DNA of 64,000 bases, from the NCBI GenBank assembly GCA_963678675.1, contig OY783194.1, forward strand, positions 16,563,421 to 16,627,420, given 5' to 3'. Under the pieces are notes generated by a model. That model had not been told where the DNA came from. It made no database searches and was given only the letters and a program-made list of their open reading frames with translations. Shown piece after piece: positions 42,204 to 52,263 of this stretch (the first letter of the stretch is position 1; the number at the start of each line of letters is the position of its first letter). The position numbers were made by a program, and so were the translations under genes. The stretch comes from Xiphydria camelus. Lineage: Eukaryota; Arthropoda; Insecta; Hymenoptera; Xiphydriidae.

Positions 42204-42450
42204 CTGTGGTACTAAGGTAGAACCAGATATGTCAAGAAAGTTGTTTTTTCAGGAGATGCTTCAAGCCACCGACCAATTCAAAGACGTAGAACGTAATCGG
42301 AATATTATTTTGTTAACCTACAAGTTGTAGGTGATTTGGAGCCATATCGGGTTTTGCCATCATATTCTTAATTGCTCACTATACATATTGGCATTAAAAA
42401 CAAAAAATCGCTTTTTTTTGACATATCGGGTTTTGCCTTAGTACCGCAGA
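42204..42450. mobile_element. 247-bp MITE
   Basis: CTGTGGTACTAAGG..CCAGATATGTCAA at the left and TTGACATATCGGG..CCTTAGTACCGCAG at the right. No coding content. Confidence 0.75.
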
Positions 42451-42484
42451 TCTAATCCTATCGTATATTCACAAATAAATATCT

Positions 42485-42680
42485 ATCATCAATAATCTCG
42501 GTCGATATTATCGAATTAGTAAAACCGTCCGACCGTCCGACCGACCCTCCGACCGAGAGTATCTATACAGGAATTGGAACGCCTTTGCGTTCAATAGTCA
42601 TAGTCAATACGATATTATGTGGCATTTCATATTTTCGCCATTGGTCTGCTGGCGTCGCCACCGTCCGGCCTTCATACTCA
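42485..42680 (+). repeat. Inverted M76 copy with its flank
   Basis: AATAATCTCGGTCG, the repeated GACCGTCCGACC, GGAACGCCTTTGCGTTCAAT and one M76 unit (GGTCTGCTGGCGTCGCCACC) mirror 41150-41480. Confidence 0.75.
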
Positions 42681-43139
42681 CGTCCACTTCCCTTTGTCGC
42701 GACGACCCGCGACCAGTCGGTATTTGTATAAAGCCCAGCCGACCAAGCCCAGCCGAAGGTAAATTTCAAGGTCCCTGTAACTGTGCGGTTCTGCTCGGGA
42801 CATCACGTACGTGTGTACGAAGGCTCGCACACTCTGGAACGCGCTGTCCGTACAAGGCTTTAAAGAACGCTCCGTACTGCTTCGTACACCAATACAGTGA
42901 GCGTGTAGTAGGCATGTTCGTTCATCTCGGCGTAAAGCGAGCAGCGAGAACCCGTGTATCTTTATGTCTGCCCCCTCCACCTCTCAATTTTTACATCGAA
43001 TTTTCTCAATAAATATATATGGTTATAACCAAAATTATGCTTAGTTACACCATATAAATCAATAATCTCGGTCGAGATTATCGAATTAATAAAATAATAA
43101 AGTTGCGCGGCAAAGTAACAACCGACCGACCGAGAGTAT
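42681..43139. other. Moderately GC-rich gap, no gene identified
   Basis: A 131-codon plus frame (42617-43012) overlaps the M76 copy and has no recognised domain. The end (43062-43139) repeats the AATCTCGGTCGAGATTATCG flank. Confidence 0.4.
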
Positions 43140-43441
43140 CTACCGTATGTCCCACTCTGTACTGGCCAGTTTGAAGTTACCTTCGGGGAGGCTTGGTCGG
43201 TACTTGAGTCATTTCATACCGGTAGAAGTCGAGTCGGTAGTTAGAGTTGCTGTTAATTCGGGAGATCGAAGCGTCTAACCTCGAAATTGTGAATCTGTGA
43301 ATAATGGAAATTACGAAAATAATTATAATTACGGTATAAATGTCTCGATTACCGACCAAACCTATCCGAAGGTAACTTTCAAACTGGCCAGTACAGAGAT
43401 GGGCATACGGTACAGAGTGGGACACACGGTATACCGTATGT
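43140..43441. mobile_element. 302-bp palindromic MITE (ACCGTATGTCC family)
   Basis: ACCGTATGTCCCACTCTGTA, then CTGGCCAGTTTGAAGTTACC at the left; the complement is at 43365-43441. GAAGCGTCTAACCTCGAAAT inside is shared with 23901-24115. A run of about 16 C follows at 43448. Confidence 0.75.
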
Positions 43442-43737
43442 CCCGGCCAGAACCCCCCCCCCCCCCCTGATAGCCAAGTTTCGTTACTAGGAGTGCACTG
43501 TGCAGTCACGCGGTGGATTTAGGAAACATCACAGTGAACTTATCGTGCGTGCCCCCGCGGACGTTACAGTAGCGACACGGAGTGGAAACGGCGAGTGAGG
43601 TTACTATAACTGCACGCGATCGTCACTACAACAGCACTGTAAAGTCATGCGGTACGCTTTCAAAATTATTGTCGTTATGTAGATTTTGCAAAAAGGGAAC
43701 GCACACAGTGACTTTACCCGCCTAGAGGTGTCGCTGC

Positions 43738-43850
43738 TTTTTTTTCGTGCCCCACCGGGATTTGAACCTGCGATCTTTAGGCTATCCTATGCGAGATGCT
43801 TCGAGACTGGGAAATGTTTTCGCATTCTAACAATTGCGCCACCGACTCTT
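43738..43850 (-). ncRNA. tRNA-derived, SINE-like sequence with Pol III boxes
   Basis: On the minus strand an A-box-like TGGCGCAATTGTTAGAATGC (near 43841-43822) is followed 60 bases later by a good B box, GGTTCAAATCC (43767-43757). It ends GTGGGGCACG and an A run (the plus strand shows TTTTTTTTTCGTGC). The 5' and 3' parts do not pair as an acceptor stem, so it is not a working tRNA; an A-tailed tRNA-derived SINE or a tRNA pseudogene fits better. Confidence 0.45.
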
Positions 43851-44030
43851 CAAGTGATATTCGTCGACTCCAGTCATATATAGAAACCGGACATGACAGT
43901 GACTGCTCTCGAAGGTTCTCGTTAAATTTTTTAAAATAATTTAATATTTTCTTTTTCAAAACTGTAGCGATTATGATAATTATTCATTCATTATTTATAG
44001 AATATTCGTCAAGAATCATGTTAAAGTTAA

Positions 44031-44157
44031 CCCATTATCGCCCAGCATCTTATTTATAGGACGGCCATTTGGAATTTTTTTCTCATAACCTCTGAGTAAC
44101 AAATCATGCAATTTTCGTAAGGAAAATCCACCAAAAATTAATTTGGGCGTTAATGGG
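44031..44157. mobile_element. 127-bp TTAA-flanked MITE
   Basis: CCCATTATCGCCC and GGGCGTTAATGGG ends with TTAA at 44027-44030 and 44158-44161. Non-coding. Confidence 0.85.
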
Positions 44158-44185
44158 TTAAGTTCACGATGGAATTGTTGTATTA

Positions 44186-44736
44186 TTAGGGGTTGGAATT
44201 AATTCATAGCGTTTTACAAGAAATGGCACGCAGGTAGTATACTATTTCGTTTTGTTACCGACAGTATCATAAACAGCTATCATAGGACGTCATTTGCCGT
44301 TCACAACCTTTTTTCAAATCATAAATAACAACACTTTATAATTTATTGAATATGTCAAAATTTGTGCCGAATAAAGTGTTTTTGCGGGGAGTTTTGCTTC
44401 GTTATTTTAATATGAACAAAAGTGCAGCCGAAACTCATCGTATTTTAGTGGAAGTGTACATGCTCTAGCGCCGAGCAAACGCGTCGGAAGTGGTTTGCAC
44501 GTTTTAAAGCTGGTGATTTCGAATTGGATGACAAGGAGCCGAAGAAATGTGAAGATAATAGTTTGGAGGCATTAGTCCATCAAGACTCATGTCAAACACA
44601 GCTTATAAAGAATTTCTTACAATTAATTGTACATCATTGGGAGTTGACTTATCAACAGTAGGAAAACGTCTTAAAAGTTTGGGCATGATAATATTTTTTC
44701 ATTAAAAAAACGCTACGAATTAATTCCAACACCTAA
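44186..44736 (+). mobile_element. Mariner (mauritiana-like) deletion derivative
   Basis: The ends TTAGGGGTTGGAATTAATTC and GAATTAATTCCAACACCTAA (26-bp inverted repeats) are flanked by TA (44184-44185, 44737-44738). Only the N-terminal part of the transposase is left. Confidence 0.88.
44352..44640 (+). pseudogene. Mariner transposase N-terminus
   Basis: ATG at 44352 gives MSKFVPNKVFLRGVLLRYFN, MNKSAAETHRILVEVYM, then a stop near 44467. Shifted frames continue with WFARFKAGDFELDDKEP and EALVHQDSCQTQ. This is the helix-turn-helix half of a mariner transposase, which binds the terminal repeats. The catalytic D-D-D half is gone. Confidence 0.75.
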
Positions 44737-44974
44737 TATAATTTTTACTGAACAATTTGGATTTTTTAAAAGATTAAGTCACAGTGGTGTCACAGTAACG
44801 TCACCCAGTGACAATCACTCAGTGGCATCCCAGTAACGTCACTCATTGTCAGTGATAACCACTCGGTGGCGGCACAGTGAAGCTCCCGTGCCAACAAAGA
44901 TTGTGGTGCCACCGCGTGACGCTTGGGTGAAAGTCACGCTTGGCTATTGGGGCCACAATTGCAGGGACCTTAAA

Positions 44975-45200
44975 ACTTACCATCGGCCGTGCTTGGTCGG
45001 TACTCCAGTCATTTTTTACCGGTAATTGGAAAGCCTTTGCGTTCAATGGTCAATACGAGATTGTGTAGCATTTCATATTTGCGCCACTGGTCTGCTGGCA
45101 TCGCCACCGTCCGGCCTTCCATTGATCGAGATTTTGTAGCATTTCATATTTTCGCCACTGGCTTGCTGGCGTCGACCACCATCCGGCTTTCCATTGATGG
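44975..45200 (+). repeat. M76 minisatellite, two inverted copies with flank
   Basis: GTGCTTGGTCGGTACTCCAG (shared with 43190), TTGGAAAGCCTTTGCGTTCA, then two M76 units containing GCCACCGTCCGGCCTTCCAT. Confidence 0.8.
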
Positions 45201-45309
45201 AAATGTCAAACGATGGAATTCATTAGAGCAATGTGTAGCAAATCCACTGTATTACAGGATATTGTTCAATGCACATCTATTATACATGTGCAATGCAGGA
45301 AATATTCAT

Positions 45310-45880
45310 ATAAAGTTTCTCTAAGAAAAAATATAAAATCAAAATCAAAATGATAGTCAGTTGAGAATGAGAAAGTTATTACTGAAATGGCCGAAAAATG
45401 GAAAAAACATATACATAATGTTTTTCCAACGCCTGAAGTAAGCTTCATATCACGCTTCAATTCAATACACAACCGAACTTGGCAATAATAATAACTGACC
45501 ACATTCTATCATTTAAAAAAATGTTTCATATTTATCTGGCAAAAGAACATGAAAGAAAATTAACGAAAAAAGAAATGAACCCCCCCCCCCCCCCCCTTCA
45601 AAACATCGACGATATATGATAGCACGAATTAATAAAATAGCTCCCTTTCCAAAGTAATCATGTAACAACTTACGAATCACCAAAGATAATGAAAAAATTA
45701 TGATAAAAAAAGTAATGAAATCATTACCGCCAAATTAATGAAAGCAAGTGTTGTCAAGGTATGTTGCGTTAATGAGAGAAATAGTACATAATTCCATACA
45801 ATGGTAAACTTTGCTACAGAGACTAAAAACAATATAGAAGAAAAAAAAACCAAGTTCCACTGAAACTGAGAATATATTCA
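45310..45880 (-). repeat. Dispersed repeat R1, copy 2, with a C run
   Basis: Reverse complement of 34370-35062. The homopolymer here is about 17 C at 45580-45596. Confidence 0.75.
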
Positions 45881-45892
45881 CAGTTAACCCCA

Positions 45893-46050
45893 TTATATGG
45901 AATTATGTACTATTTCTCTCATTAACGCAACATACCTTGACAACACACTTGCTTTCATTAATTTGCCGGTAATGATTTCATTACTTTTTTATCATAATTT
46001 TTTCATTATCTTTGGTGATCTTGTATACGTTAATTTTTTCATGCATTTTT
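45893..46050 (+). repeat. Dispersed repeat R1, partial copy 3
   Basis: Starts TATGGAATTATGTACTATTT and copies part of R1 in the plus orientation, making an inverted repeat with copy 2 about a centre near 45887. A 117-codon frame crossing it is not supported. Confidence 0.7.
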
Positions 46051-46415
46051 ATCGTAATTTACTATTCAAATCGAATGATGTTTTTTCGGATATTTACCTT
46101 TTCGTTTCCTATCCGGCAATTAAAATAGAGAATGTGTCGATGCGTGTCTTTTTTTTTCAAATGCAAAAAACTTGCCAGTTTCTATCGGAAATAGTCCAAA
46201 CACATTTCGACGTTCTCTACCTGACATTATTAATTGAATTATTTATATAATTTTATCATGAATTTACGATTCAAATTGAATGATATTTTGTCGAATATTT
46301 ATCTTTTCGTTTTCCATCTGGGAATTTTCAATAAAGAATGTATCGGTGCGTATCCGCTCTTTCTGAACACAAAAATATTTCGGTCTCTATCGGATATAGT
46401 CGAACGTTGTTTGCA
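46040..46415 (+). repeat. Two diverged tandem copies of a 195-bp unit
   Basis: TTTATCGTAATTTACTATTC..ATATTTACCTTTTCGTTTCC and, about 195 bases later, TTTATCATGAATTTACGATTC..ATATTTATCTTTTCGTTTTCC, each followed by AGAATGT-TCG-TGCGT and CTATCGGA-ATAGTC. Two short frames (46234-46419 and the one before) are related because of the duplication. Confidence 0.7.
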
Positions 46416-47187
46416 GTAATTTGATATATTTGAAGTAAATATCTATCGTGTTAAGTTCATGAATATTTAAAATATTCTATTCCTTACAAGTTTTGTAATA
46501 ATTAAAATTTTTTGTTTCTTATTCAAAAAAATACCTATAAATAAAATTAGTTTTCCATGAATGATATGAATTACAAATTTTTCTTTGCATATTTTAGTAC
46601 CAGATCGATTCTTGTAATTTCAAATCATCTTGAAACAACAGAAGACGATTAAAAACGATGCTAAATATTAATAAACTATTACTTCAAAGCGATTTGAAAT
46701 TAGATATAACTATTGTTTTAAAACGCTTAGAAACAATAGGAAACAATAATAAGATTTACTTTCAAAATGATTGAGAACGATAGCTAATTCTGACTTTTAA
46801 AAAACTTAAAATAATAGTATACAATAGCAATTTTTGGTAGAAACCGATACTATTCTATAAGATTATTTACAATATTTCCGATTAAGGATGATTCATTATG
46901 ATACGTATGAATTAAAATGGTACGATTTAAATCGTAAGAATTAGGAAAAATCCGATAGAAACTCTATCATGAATGTCAGATGATAGTGCTTCGTAAAATT
47001 ACGAACCAAATCTGACATTCAGTATGATATAGACGTGGTTTCTATCGTTTCCTATCGATTATTTTTATCATGGAGTCGAAATAGTACTAAAACATGTGAA
47101 ATAATTACAGTGGAAATACAAGAACCAGTGTACTTTCATGAATACGTAGATAATTTCATCAATAACTTCACCAAATGAAGATATTAA
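46416..47187. other. AT-rich spacer with a small stem-loop
   Basis: CTATCATGAATGTCAGAT near 46963 pairs with ATCTGACATTCAGTATGATA near 47010. Imperfect repeats of AAACAATAGTA-like strings. No gene seen. Confidence 0.4.
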
Positions 47188-47774
47188 CCCTTCGTTACTC
47201 ACGTGGGTTTTTGAAACATAGAGCTCACCTGGGGTGTACCCTACACCCCAGTTAAAAATTAACATTTTCTTAGTGAAAAATTGAAATTTTATAATACTTT
47301 TTTTTTTATTTTAAAGCTTGAGATATTGCCTAATGATCTCAATATTTAAAAAAATAAATTTCGTAATTTTCTAATTCAAAATAAAACTCGAAGTCTCTCG
47401 GTACATGAGGTTTCGGTTTTCAGACGCTCAGATCTCCCTGCCGATTTTTATTAAAAAATAGTATAAATAATAGACTGAGGATAGTTATCATACTCTCGTT
47501 TTATTAACGAAGGACAAATTAACAAATTGGAACAAGTTTTATAGAAAAATATTAAATATTAAGTTAATTACAGATTGTTAAAAATCACTTTTTAACACTG
47601 CAGCGTTCTGTCGGATAGACAAATCGATTTTTCTCGTGCTTTTAGTGTTAAATTCTTTAATGAAATGTTCTCGAAAGGTACTGAAAGTGCCAACCTCGAA
47701 AAAAAAACTCTAGGCCTGGCATACAAAAAAATGAGGCTAGGGTGTCGCCTACACCCCACGTGAGCAACGAAGGG
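47188..47774. mobile_element. 587-bp TTAA-flanked MITE
   Basis: CCCTTCGTTACTCACGTGGG and CCCACGTGAGCAACGAAGGG are 20-bp inverted ends with one mismatch, flanked by TTAA (47184-47187, 47775-47778). Just inside, CCTACACCCC occurs on both sides. No coding content. Confidence 0.9.
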
Positions 47775-48019
47775 TTAATGTCATTATTTGCTGTAGTGAA
47801 TTTTTCTATAAATGTATCCGGCTAAGAGCTTCGCGCTACGCAAATGTATTTGGCGCGAAACTCTACCAAGTGTCTTGATAACGTATAGACTTTTGTCTAA
47901 CGTTGCATATTTCCTAAAATCCACCACTCCTACAATGATTCGGTCTACAAAAGATGATAATTTACTTTACTGTACTATTAAAATTCTATAATTTTGAAAA
48001 ATAATAAATAGTTTCTCAC

Positions 48020-48233
48020 CATAACTTTTGCATATCCTAAATTCCTCGTATATGTGGTTAACGTCTTTAACTTAGGGTCGACAATGCTTTCTTCGATGAT
48101 CTTCACAACATTTTTACTCACAAATCGTTCACCCCATTTCGGTACACGATTAGTTTTTGTTAATAATCTTCTTGAATACAGTTGGTTACCTCTAATTTCC
48201 CTTGCTATTGTATCCTCCGTAAGTACGTGAGAG
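48020..48233 (-). CDS. Possible internal exon of an unrecognised gene
   Basis: On the minus strand a pyrimidine-rich acceptor (TTATCTTTCTTTGCAG) is followed by 214 open bases reading [60 protein letters not shown] and NLGYAKVM, then a donor (ATG|GTGAGA). Charged, helical composition suggests a real protein and perhaps a DNA-binding region. I do not recognise the family. No neighbouring exon was identified. It could belong to another decayed transposon. Confidence 0.35.
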
Positions 48234-48945
48234 CTGCAAAGAAAGATAATAGGTAGTACCTCCACGAGATCGTTGAATTAATAAATGGTTTAAATTTGAC
48301 ATAATATATGTTATTTAATGCATTATCCAAACATCTGTGTAATTTAAATAAGTTTGACTACCCCAAACCTGAGATATTTACACTTGAAGTTGGCTTGATT
48401 TACACGTAACAGATGCGTTATGATGGGCAAAACAGTACGTCATTAATTCTACCGTCAAAACTAAAATTAAGAAGTTGATAAAAAACGAGGATAAGGTAGA
48501 ATAGAATATCATGAATAATGTGAAAAAGAATGAGAATGATTCACCATCTAGTTTCCCAGATATAACCATGAGAAGCCCTCACAATTTTGGTCGTATAGCA
48601 TATACCTGCAAGCGAACGAGTGCGTGGAGGGGGAACGGAACAGCGAGCCACGATCGTCACTCACACGCGCACACAAGAGTGCGTCGTCTGTATATACAAG
48701 CTATTTCGTGTATTGGGGCAAAGCCCGGACAGTCCCGGCAAAAAGTTAACTGGCAATGGTAGATCAAAAACACAATATAGAATATATTTTACGGCAATAA
48801 ATGATGTCCATCGTATTATCTATTAGTACCGAGTTAATATTGCGTAGTTTTTAATTTTATTTACTACTAATTAAACCAATTATCAATATTTTAAACATGA
48901 ACATGGTATTTAACTTTTGGTTGAGGTTGTCGCGGAGGAACTACG
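48234..48945. other. Gap before the Kolobok element, no gene identified
   Basis: A GC-richer patch at 48600-48720 (GCGAACGAGTGCGTGGAGG, CACACGCGCACACAAG) stands out from AT-rich surroundings. Short frames there are unsupported. Confidence 0.4.
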
Positions 48946-48949
48946 TTAA

Positions 48950-48966
48950 GGGGTAAGGCCACCATG
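48950..48966 (+). repeat. Left TIR of the Kolobok element
   Basis: GGGGTAAGGCCACCATG, identical to the complement of 51721-51737. Confidence 0.9.
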
Positions 48967-49384
48967 GAACTTTTCAAAAATCGATTTTTTTTTATTAGCT
49001 TAAAACCTTCCTTAAACCCTCAAGAATAAGAAAAAAAAGGTTTCGTAGTCAAAAAAAATTTCGAATCGGTCGTTTACGTCAATTTACAGAGACGCCGCGC
49101 GGCGCATTAACACTTAGCGCCATAGCCAACTATACGGTTTCCACCGCGCTCGGGCGAGCCTAACTACATTGAATAGGGAGATCTCCCCGATTAGTGGGCT
49201 AACTGTTAATTAAATGCATGTTGAGACGTATTATCGGAGTTGAGGCTCGTGTCATTAGCAGTACTATTCGGCCATTTATTTTATGTAGTCATTCTAGCTG
49301 TCAGACGGACGCCGCGTGCGTGATTTTGCTTCGTGTTTCATCAGTTTATCTTTTTACTACGAGTTACTGAAATTAGTGAATAAA

Positions 49385-51142
49385 ATGTGTGATAAATCGA
49401 AATATGGTGGCTATAAAGCTAAACGAGGTGGAAGAAGTTTGTTTAAAAAGCCGTCTATGTCACGAAAGCGACCTGCAAACCGTTATGAAGCGGAGGCACT
49501 CGATTCCTCCGAAAGCGTCGGCACGTCCGCTAGGAAATTGAAGCTAAGTGGCGATGCTCGTAATATCGAAGTTGATGCATCGTTCGGTTATCGTTTCATC
49601 AATTTTGTGGCTGTTTTTTCAACAATTTCGTCAGCAGTGAAGTGTAAAATATGCGACTCAGGCGTCACATTTACTGAAAGTAGTATACGCGGACTTGGTT
49701 TTAAAATAGTTCTATCTTGTGAAAAGTGTGCGAAAACTGAAATTCCAAATTGTCCACTCATCAATAACAAAGCATATGACATCAATAGAAGAATTATTAT
49801 AGCCATGCGACTGCTTGTAGTAGGTTTACACGGAATGAAGAAGTTCTGTGCTTTTATGGAACTTCCTCGGCCAATATTTCACTCATTTTATGATAAAGTA
49901 GTCAACATTATTTGTGATGCTACTGAACGCGTTTCCAAGGCTAGCATGGAAAATGCAGTAAAAATAGAAAAAGAAGAAAATGCAAGAAAAGGTTTACCAA
50001 ATGAATTGATAGTATCAGGAGACGGTTCGTGGAGAAAGCGGGGATTTTCATCATTGTTCGGTTTGGTGTCTTTGATCGGATGGAATACTGGGAAAGTAAT
50101 CGATATAATTATAAAATCCAGTTACTGCAAGGCGTGCGAATATTGGAGAAAAATAAGTGATACTGCAGAGTATGATGAGTGGCTTGAAATACATCAAAAT
50201 GATTGTCAAATAAATCACACGGGGTCGGCTGGTAAAATGGAGGTAGATGCAGTTATCGAAATGTTTCAGCGCTCTGAAATTTTATATCAAGTAAAATACG
50301 GCAGTTACATTGGAGATGGCGATAGTAAAACCTTTACAGGTCTTTTGAAGTCTGAACCATATGAAAGCTTTGTTATACATAAACAAGAATGCATCGATCA
50401 CGTGCAGAAAAGAATGGGCACTAGACTAAGAAATTTAAAAAAGAACGTACGCGGTCTCGGCGGAAAAGGAAAATTAACAAATAAACTTGTCGACGAGCTC
50501 TCAATTTATTATGGTTTGGCTATTCGCAGAAATCACGACTCTGTGGAAAAAATGAGAAATGAAATTTGGGCGACGTTATATCACAAGCTGTCAACGAATG
50601 AAAATCCTCAACACAGCAAGTGTCCAGCTGGTGAAAATTCATGGTGTTCGTGGCAAAAGGCAAAAGCCACCAATACATCAATTAGTACTTTTTTACATAA
50701 GCTGGCTCTATCGAAAACAGTTTTCGACGCAATTAAACCAATCTACGAAGAGTTGAGCAGCGACGACCTTCTAAATCGATGCTTAGGTGGTTTTACGCAA
50801 AATAGCAATGAAAGTTTCAACGCAACGGTGTGGTCAATGTCCCCAAAATCTACGTCAAGCGGAAAAACCGTACTGGATATTGCTGGGAATCTTGCCGTGT
50901 GCACTTTCAACGATGGAATTTGTAGTATAATGCAAGTTATACGACAGTTGGACATGACAGTTGGAAGGAATTGCTACAATTTCTGCGTTGAGGCGGACGA
51001 ACTCCGCGTCGATTTTTCGAACCGATCGCTGACTGAGGCTGCAAAAACAGCTCGAATTGCCGCAAAATCAGCCAGAAAAGAAGAAGAAGAACTCAACATT
51101 AACATAGAAGGCCAACTATACGGTGCAGGCATCGCGGATTAA
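49385..51142 (+). CDS. Kolobok-type transposase (PF20700 Mutator-like domain), intact, 585 codons
   Basis: The ATG at 49385 is chosen because the open frame upstream (to 49316) has no earlier ATG. The basic N-terminus (KRGGRSLFKKPSMSRKRP) fits nuclear import or DNA contact. Then follow EVDASFGYRFINFVAVFSTI, a zinc-like C-x2-C..C-x2-C block (KCKICDSG, LSCEKC), and the catalytic core: SGDGSWRKRGFSS (D213), YIGDGDSKTF (D311/D313) and FTQNSNESFNATVW (E476), the D-D-E order of RNase-H-fold transposases. Between the second D and E lie H-K-Q-E-C-I-D-H-V-Q-K-R-M and CPAGENSWCSWQ, both typical of the family. The C-terminal tail is Ala/Lys-rich. It cuts and pastes the element at TTAA sites. No stop, shift or missing key residue was seen. 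Length is normal for the family. Confidence 0.9.
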   Translation: MCDKSKYGGYKAKRGGRSLFKKPSMSRKRPANRYEAEALDSSESVGTSARKLKLSGDARNIEVDASFGYRFINFVAVFSTISSAVKCKICDSGVTFTESSIRGLGFKIVLSCEKCAKTEIPNCPLINNKAYDINRRIIIAMRLLVVGLHGMKKFCAFMELPRPIFHSFYDKVVNIICDATERVSKASMENAVKIEKEENARKGLPNELIVSGDGSWRKRGFSSLFGLVSLIGWNTGKVIDIIIKSSYCKACEYWRKISDTAEYDEWLEIHQNDCQINHTGSAGKMEVDAVIEMFQRSEILYQVKYGSYIGDGDSKTFTGLLKSEPYESFVIHKQECIDHVQKRMGTRLRNLKKNVRGLGGKGKLTNKLVDELSIYYGLAIRRNHDSVEKMRNEIWATLYHKLSTNENPQHSKCPAGENSWCSWQKAKATNTSISTFLHKLALSKTVFDAIKPIYEELSSDDLLNRCLGGFTQNSNESFNATVWSMSPKSTSSGKTVLDIAGNLAVCTFNDGICSIMQVIRQLDMTVGRNCYNFCVEADELRVDFSNRSLTEAAKTARIAAKSARKEEEELNINIEGQLYGAGIAD

Positions 51143-51295
51143 AGGTATACTATAATTTTCGACCGTAAAATGTTACTTAAAACTTTAAACGCGTTTTTCT
51201 CAGAACACGAAATTTCAAATCGGGCGAACCGATAGCGGCTACAAATCTTTATCGATTGCCTTGCAATTTTGAGGGTATCTTTATACCTATATAAT

Positions 51296-51453
51296 CTAAT
51301 AGACCACGTAGGGGTTTTTCGATAAGTTGTAAACTTTTTGTTTTATAAACGATTATGTATGAAATTCTTATGCGAAAACGTGAACTTTTCTTTTATATAC
51401 TCACCATTTCTCGAAAAATCAATATTTTCAAAATCCCCTACGTGGTCTATTAG
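51296..51453. mobile_element. 158-bp MITE-like inverted repeat in the Kolobok 3' region
   Basis: CTAATAGACCACGTAGGGG and CCCCTACGTGGTCTATTAG. It lies between the transposase stop and the right TIR, so it does not break the gene. It may instead be a structural part of the element's 3' end. Confidence 0.7.
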
Positions 51454-51720
51454 TTTATGATATATATTAAAGAAAAATCTTTGGATTTTTGTTCTAGGTT
51501 CACGCTTGTGGGTACAGCCGGTTCGCCCGTTTTGGACCTCCACAAAAAATTCATCGTAGAAACCGGACCCTGGAACGGCCATTTCTTAACCAAAAATTAA
51601 AAACAAAATATTTTTTAGTAGCTTTGAAGATACTTGATGAAGTACTTTATAAGAAAATTCTATAGCTTTTACACTACTCCTAAAAAAAAATGCACAAAAT
51701 CGTCCTTCTTTCTTGACGCA

Positions 51721-51737
51721 CATGGTGGCCTTACCCC
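51721..51737 (-). repeat. Right TIR of the Kolobok element
   Basis: CATGGTGGCCTTACCCC followed by TTAA. Confidence 0.9.
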
Positions 51738-51741
51738 TTAA

Positions 51742-52259
51742 GGTTTCTCGAGCGGTACAGGGGCTTTTTCCCTGCTAAAATTTAGTCCACTGAAGTACAG
51801 TAACACTCTAAAGTATGTTCTTCGTGCGATGTGGCAACAATGTTTAACGTACAGTAGTATGTATGTATCTGTGAGTTCAAAAATGGAGCCCAAAACATCT
51901 GGTCATACATCTGTACGTCATGCAACGTTGCCGCATTGACTTATCAAAGGTTAAATTTATAAAGAACAATTAATAAAAAAATAACGGGCTTCTTAATGAA
52001 CGTAAAAATTGGTATAGATGATTTTAGTTCATTAAACTTGCTGTTTAAAAAATTTCATAATTTTTTCACTATTTCTCTCAGAAATATCGCGATTTATTGG
52101 TTATAACCCATAAGAACACATGTTATTTTGTTATTCAAAAATCTTTACGAGCTTCTTAAAAGACTTGAAAATTTAACTGAATTTTTTTTTACTTCAATCT
52201 ACCGAAAGCAATCATTTTCAAGCATTTCTCACTATTTTTAGTATAACGCTCGAGAAACC
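51742..52259. mobile_element. 518-bp TTAA-flanked MITE abutting the Kolobok element
   Basis: GGTTTCTCGAGCG and CGCTCGAGAAACC ends with TTAA at 51738-51741 and 52260-52263. The left TTAA is shared with the Kolobok element. The inside is AT-rich and non-coding. Confidence 0.75.
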
Positions 52260-52263
52260 TTAA

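Larger units (their letters stand above)
43490..44965. mobile_element. Second element with GTGGC-type subterminal repeats
   Basis: The ends near 43490-43730 (GTGCAGTCACGCGGTGG, CACACAGTGACTTTACCC) and 44780-44965 (AGTGGTGTCACAGTAACG, GTGGTGCCACCGCGTGACG) are filled with the same short motifs as the gene-capturing element at 28203-32356. The inside contains a SINE-like sequence, a TTAA MITE and a mariner derivative, each a later insertion. Exact ends are uncertain. Confidence 0.5.
48950..51737 (+). mobile_element. Complete Kolobok-type DNA transposon (2788 bp)
   Basis: A perfect 17-bp inverted repeat, GGGGTAAGGCCACCATG, is at both ends, each flanked by TTAA (48946-48949, 51738-51741). One uninterrupted transposase frame lies between. 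TTAA duplications with a PF20700-type transposase identify the Kolobok superfamily rather than piggyBac. All parts needed for an autonomous copy appear present. Confidence 0.88.

Noticed and set aside
42617..43012. 131-codon frame as a gene
   Set aside because: Starts inside a minisatellite copy and has no domain.
43738..43850. Functional tRNA gene
   Set aside because: The ends do not pair as an acceptor stem and the arm between the boxes is too long and irregular.
48950..51737. PiggyBac assignment on the basis of TTAA
   Set aside because: The transposase has the PF20700-type domain order and the ends start GGGG, which fit Kolobok; no piggyBac motifs are present.
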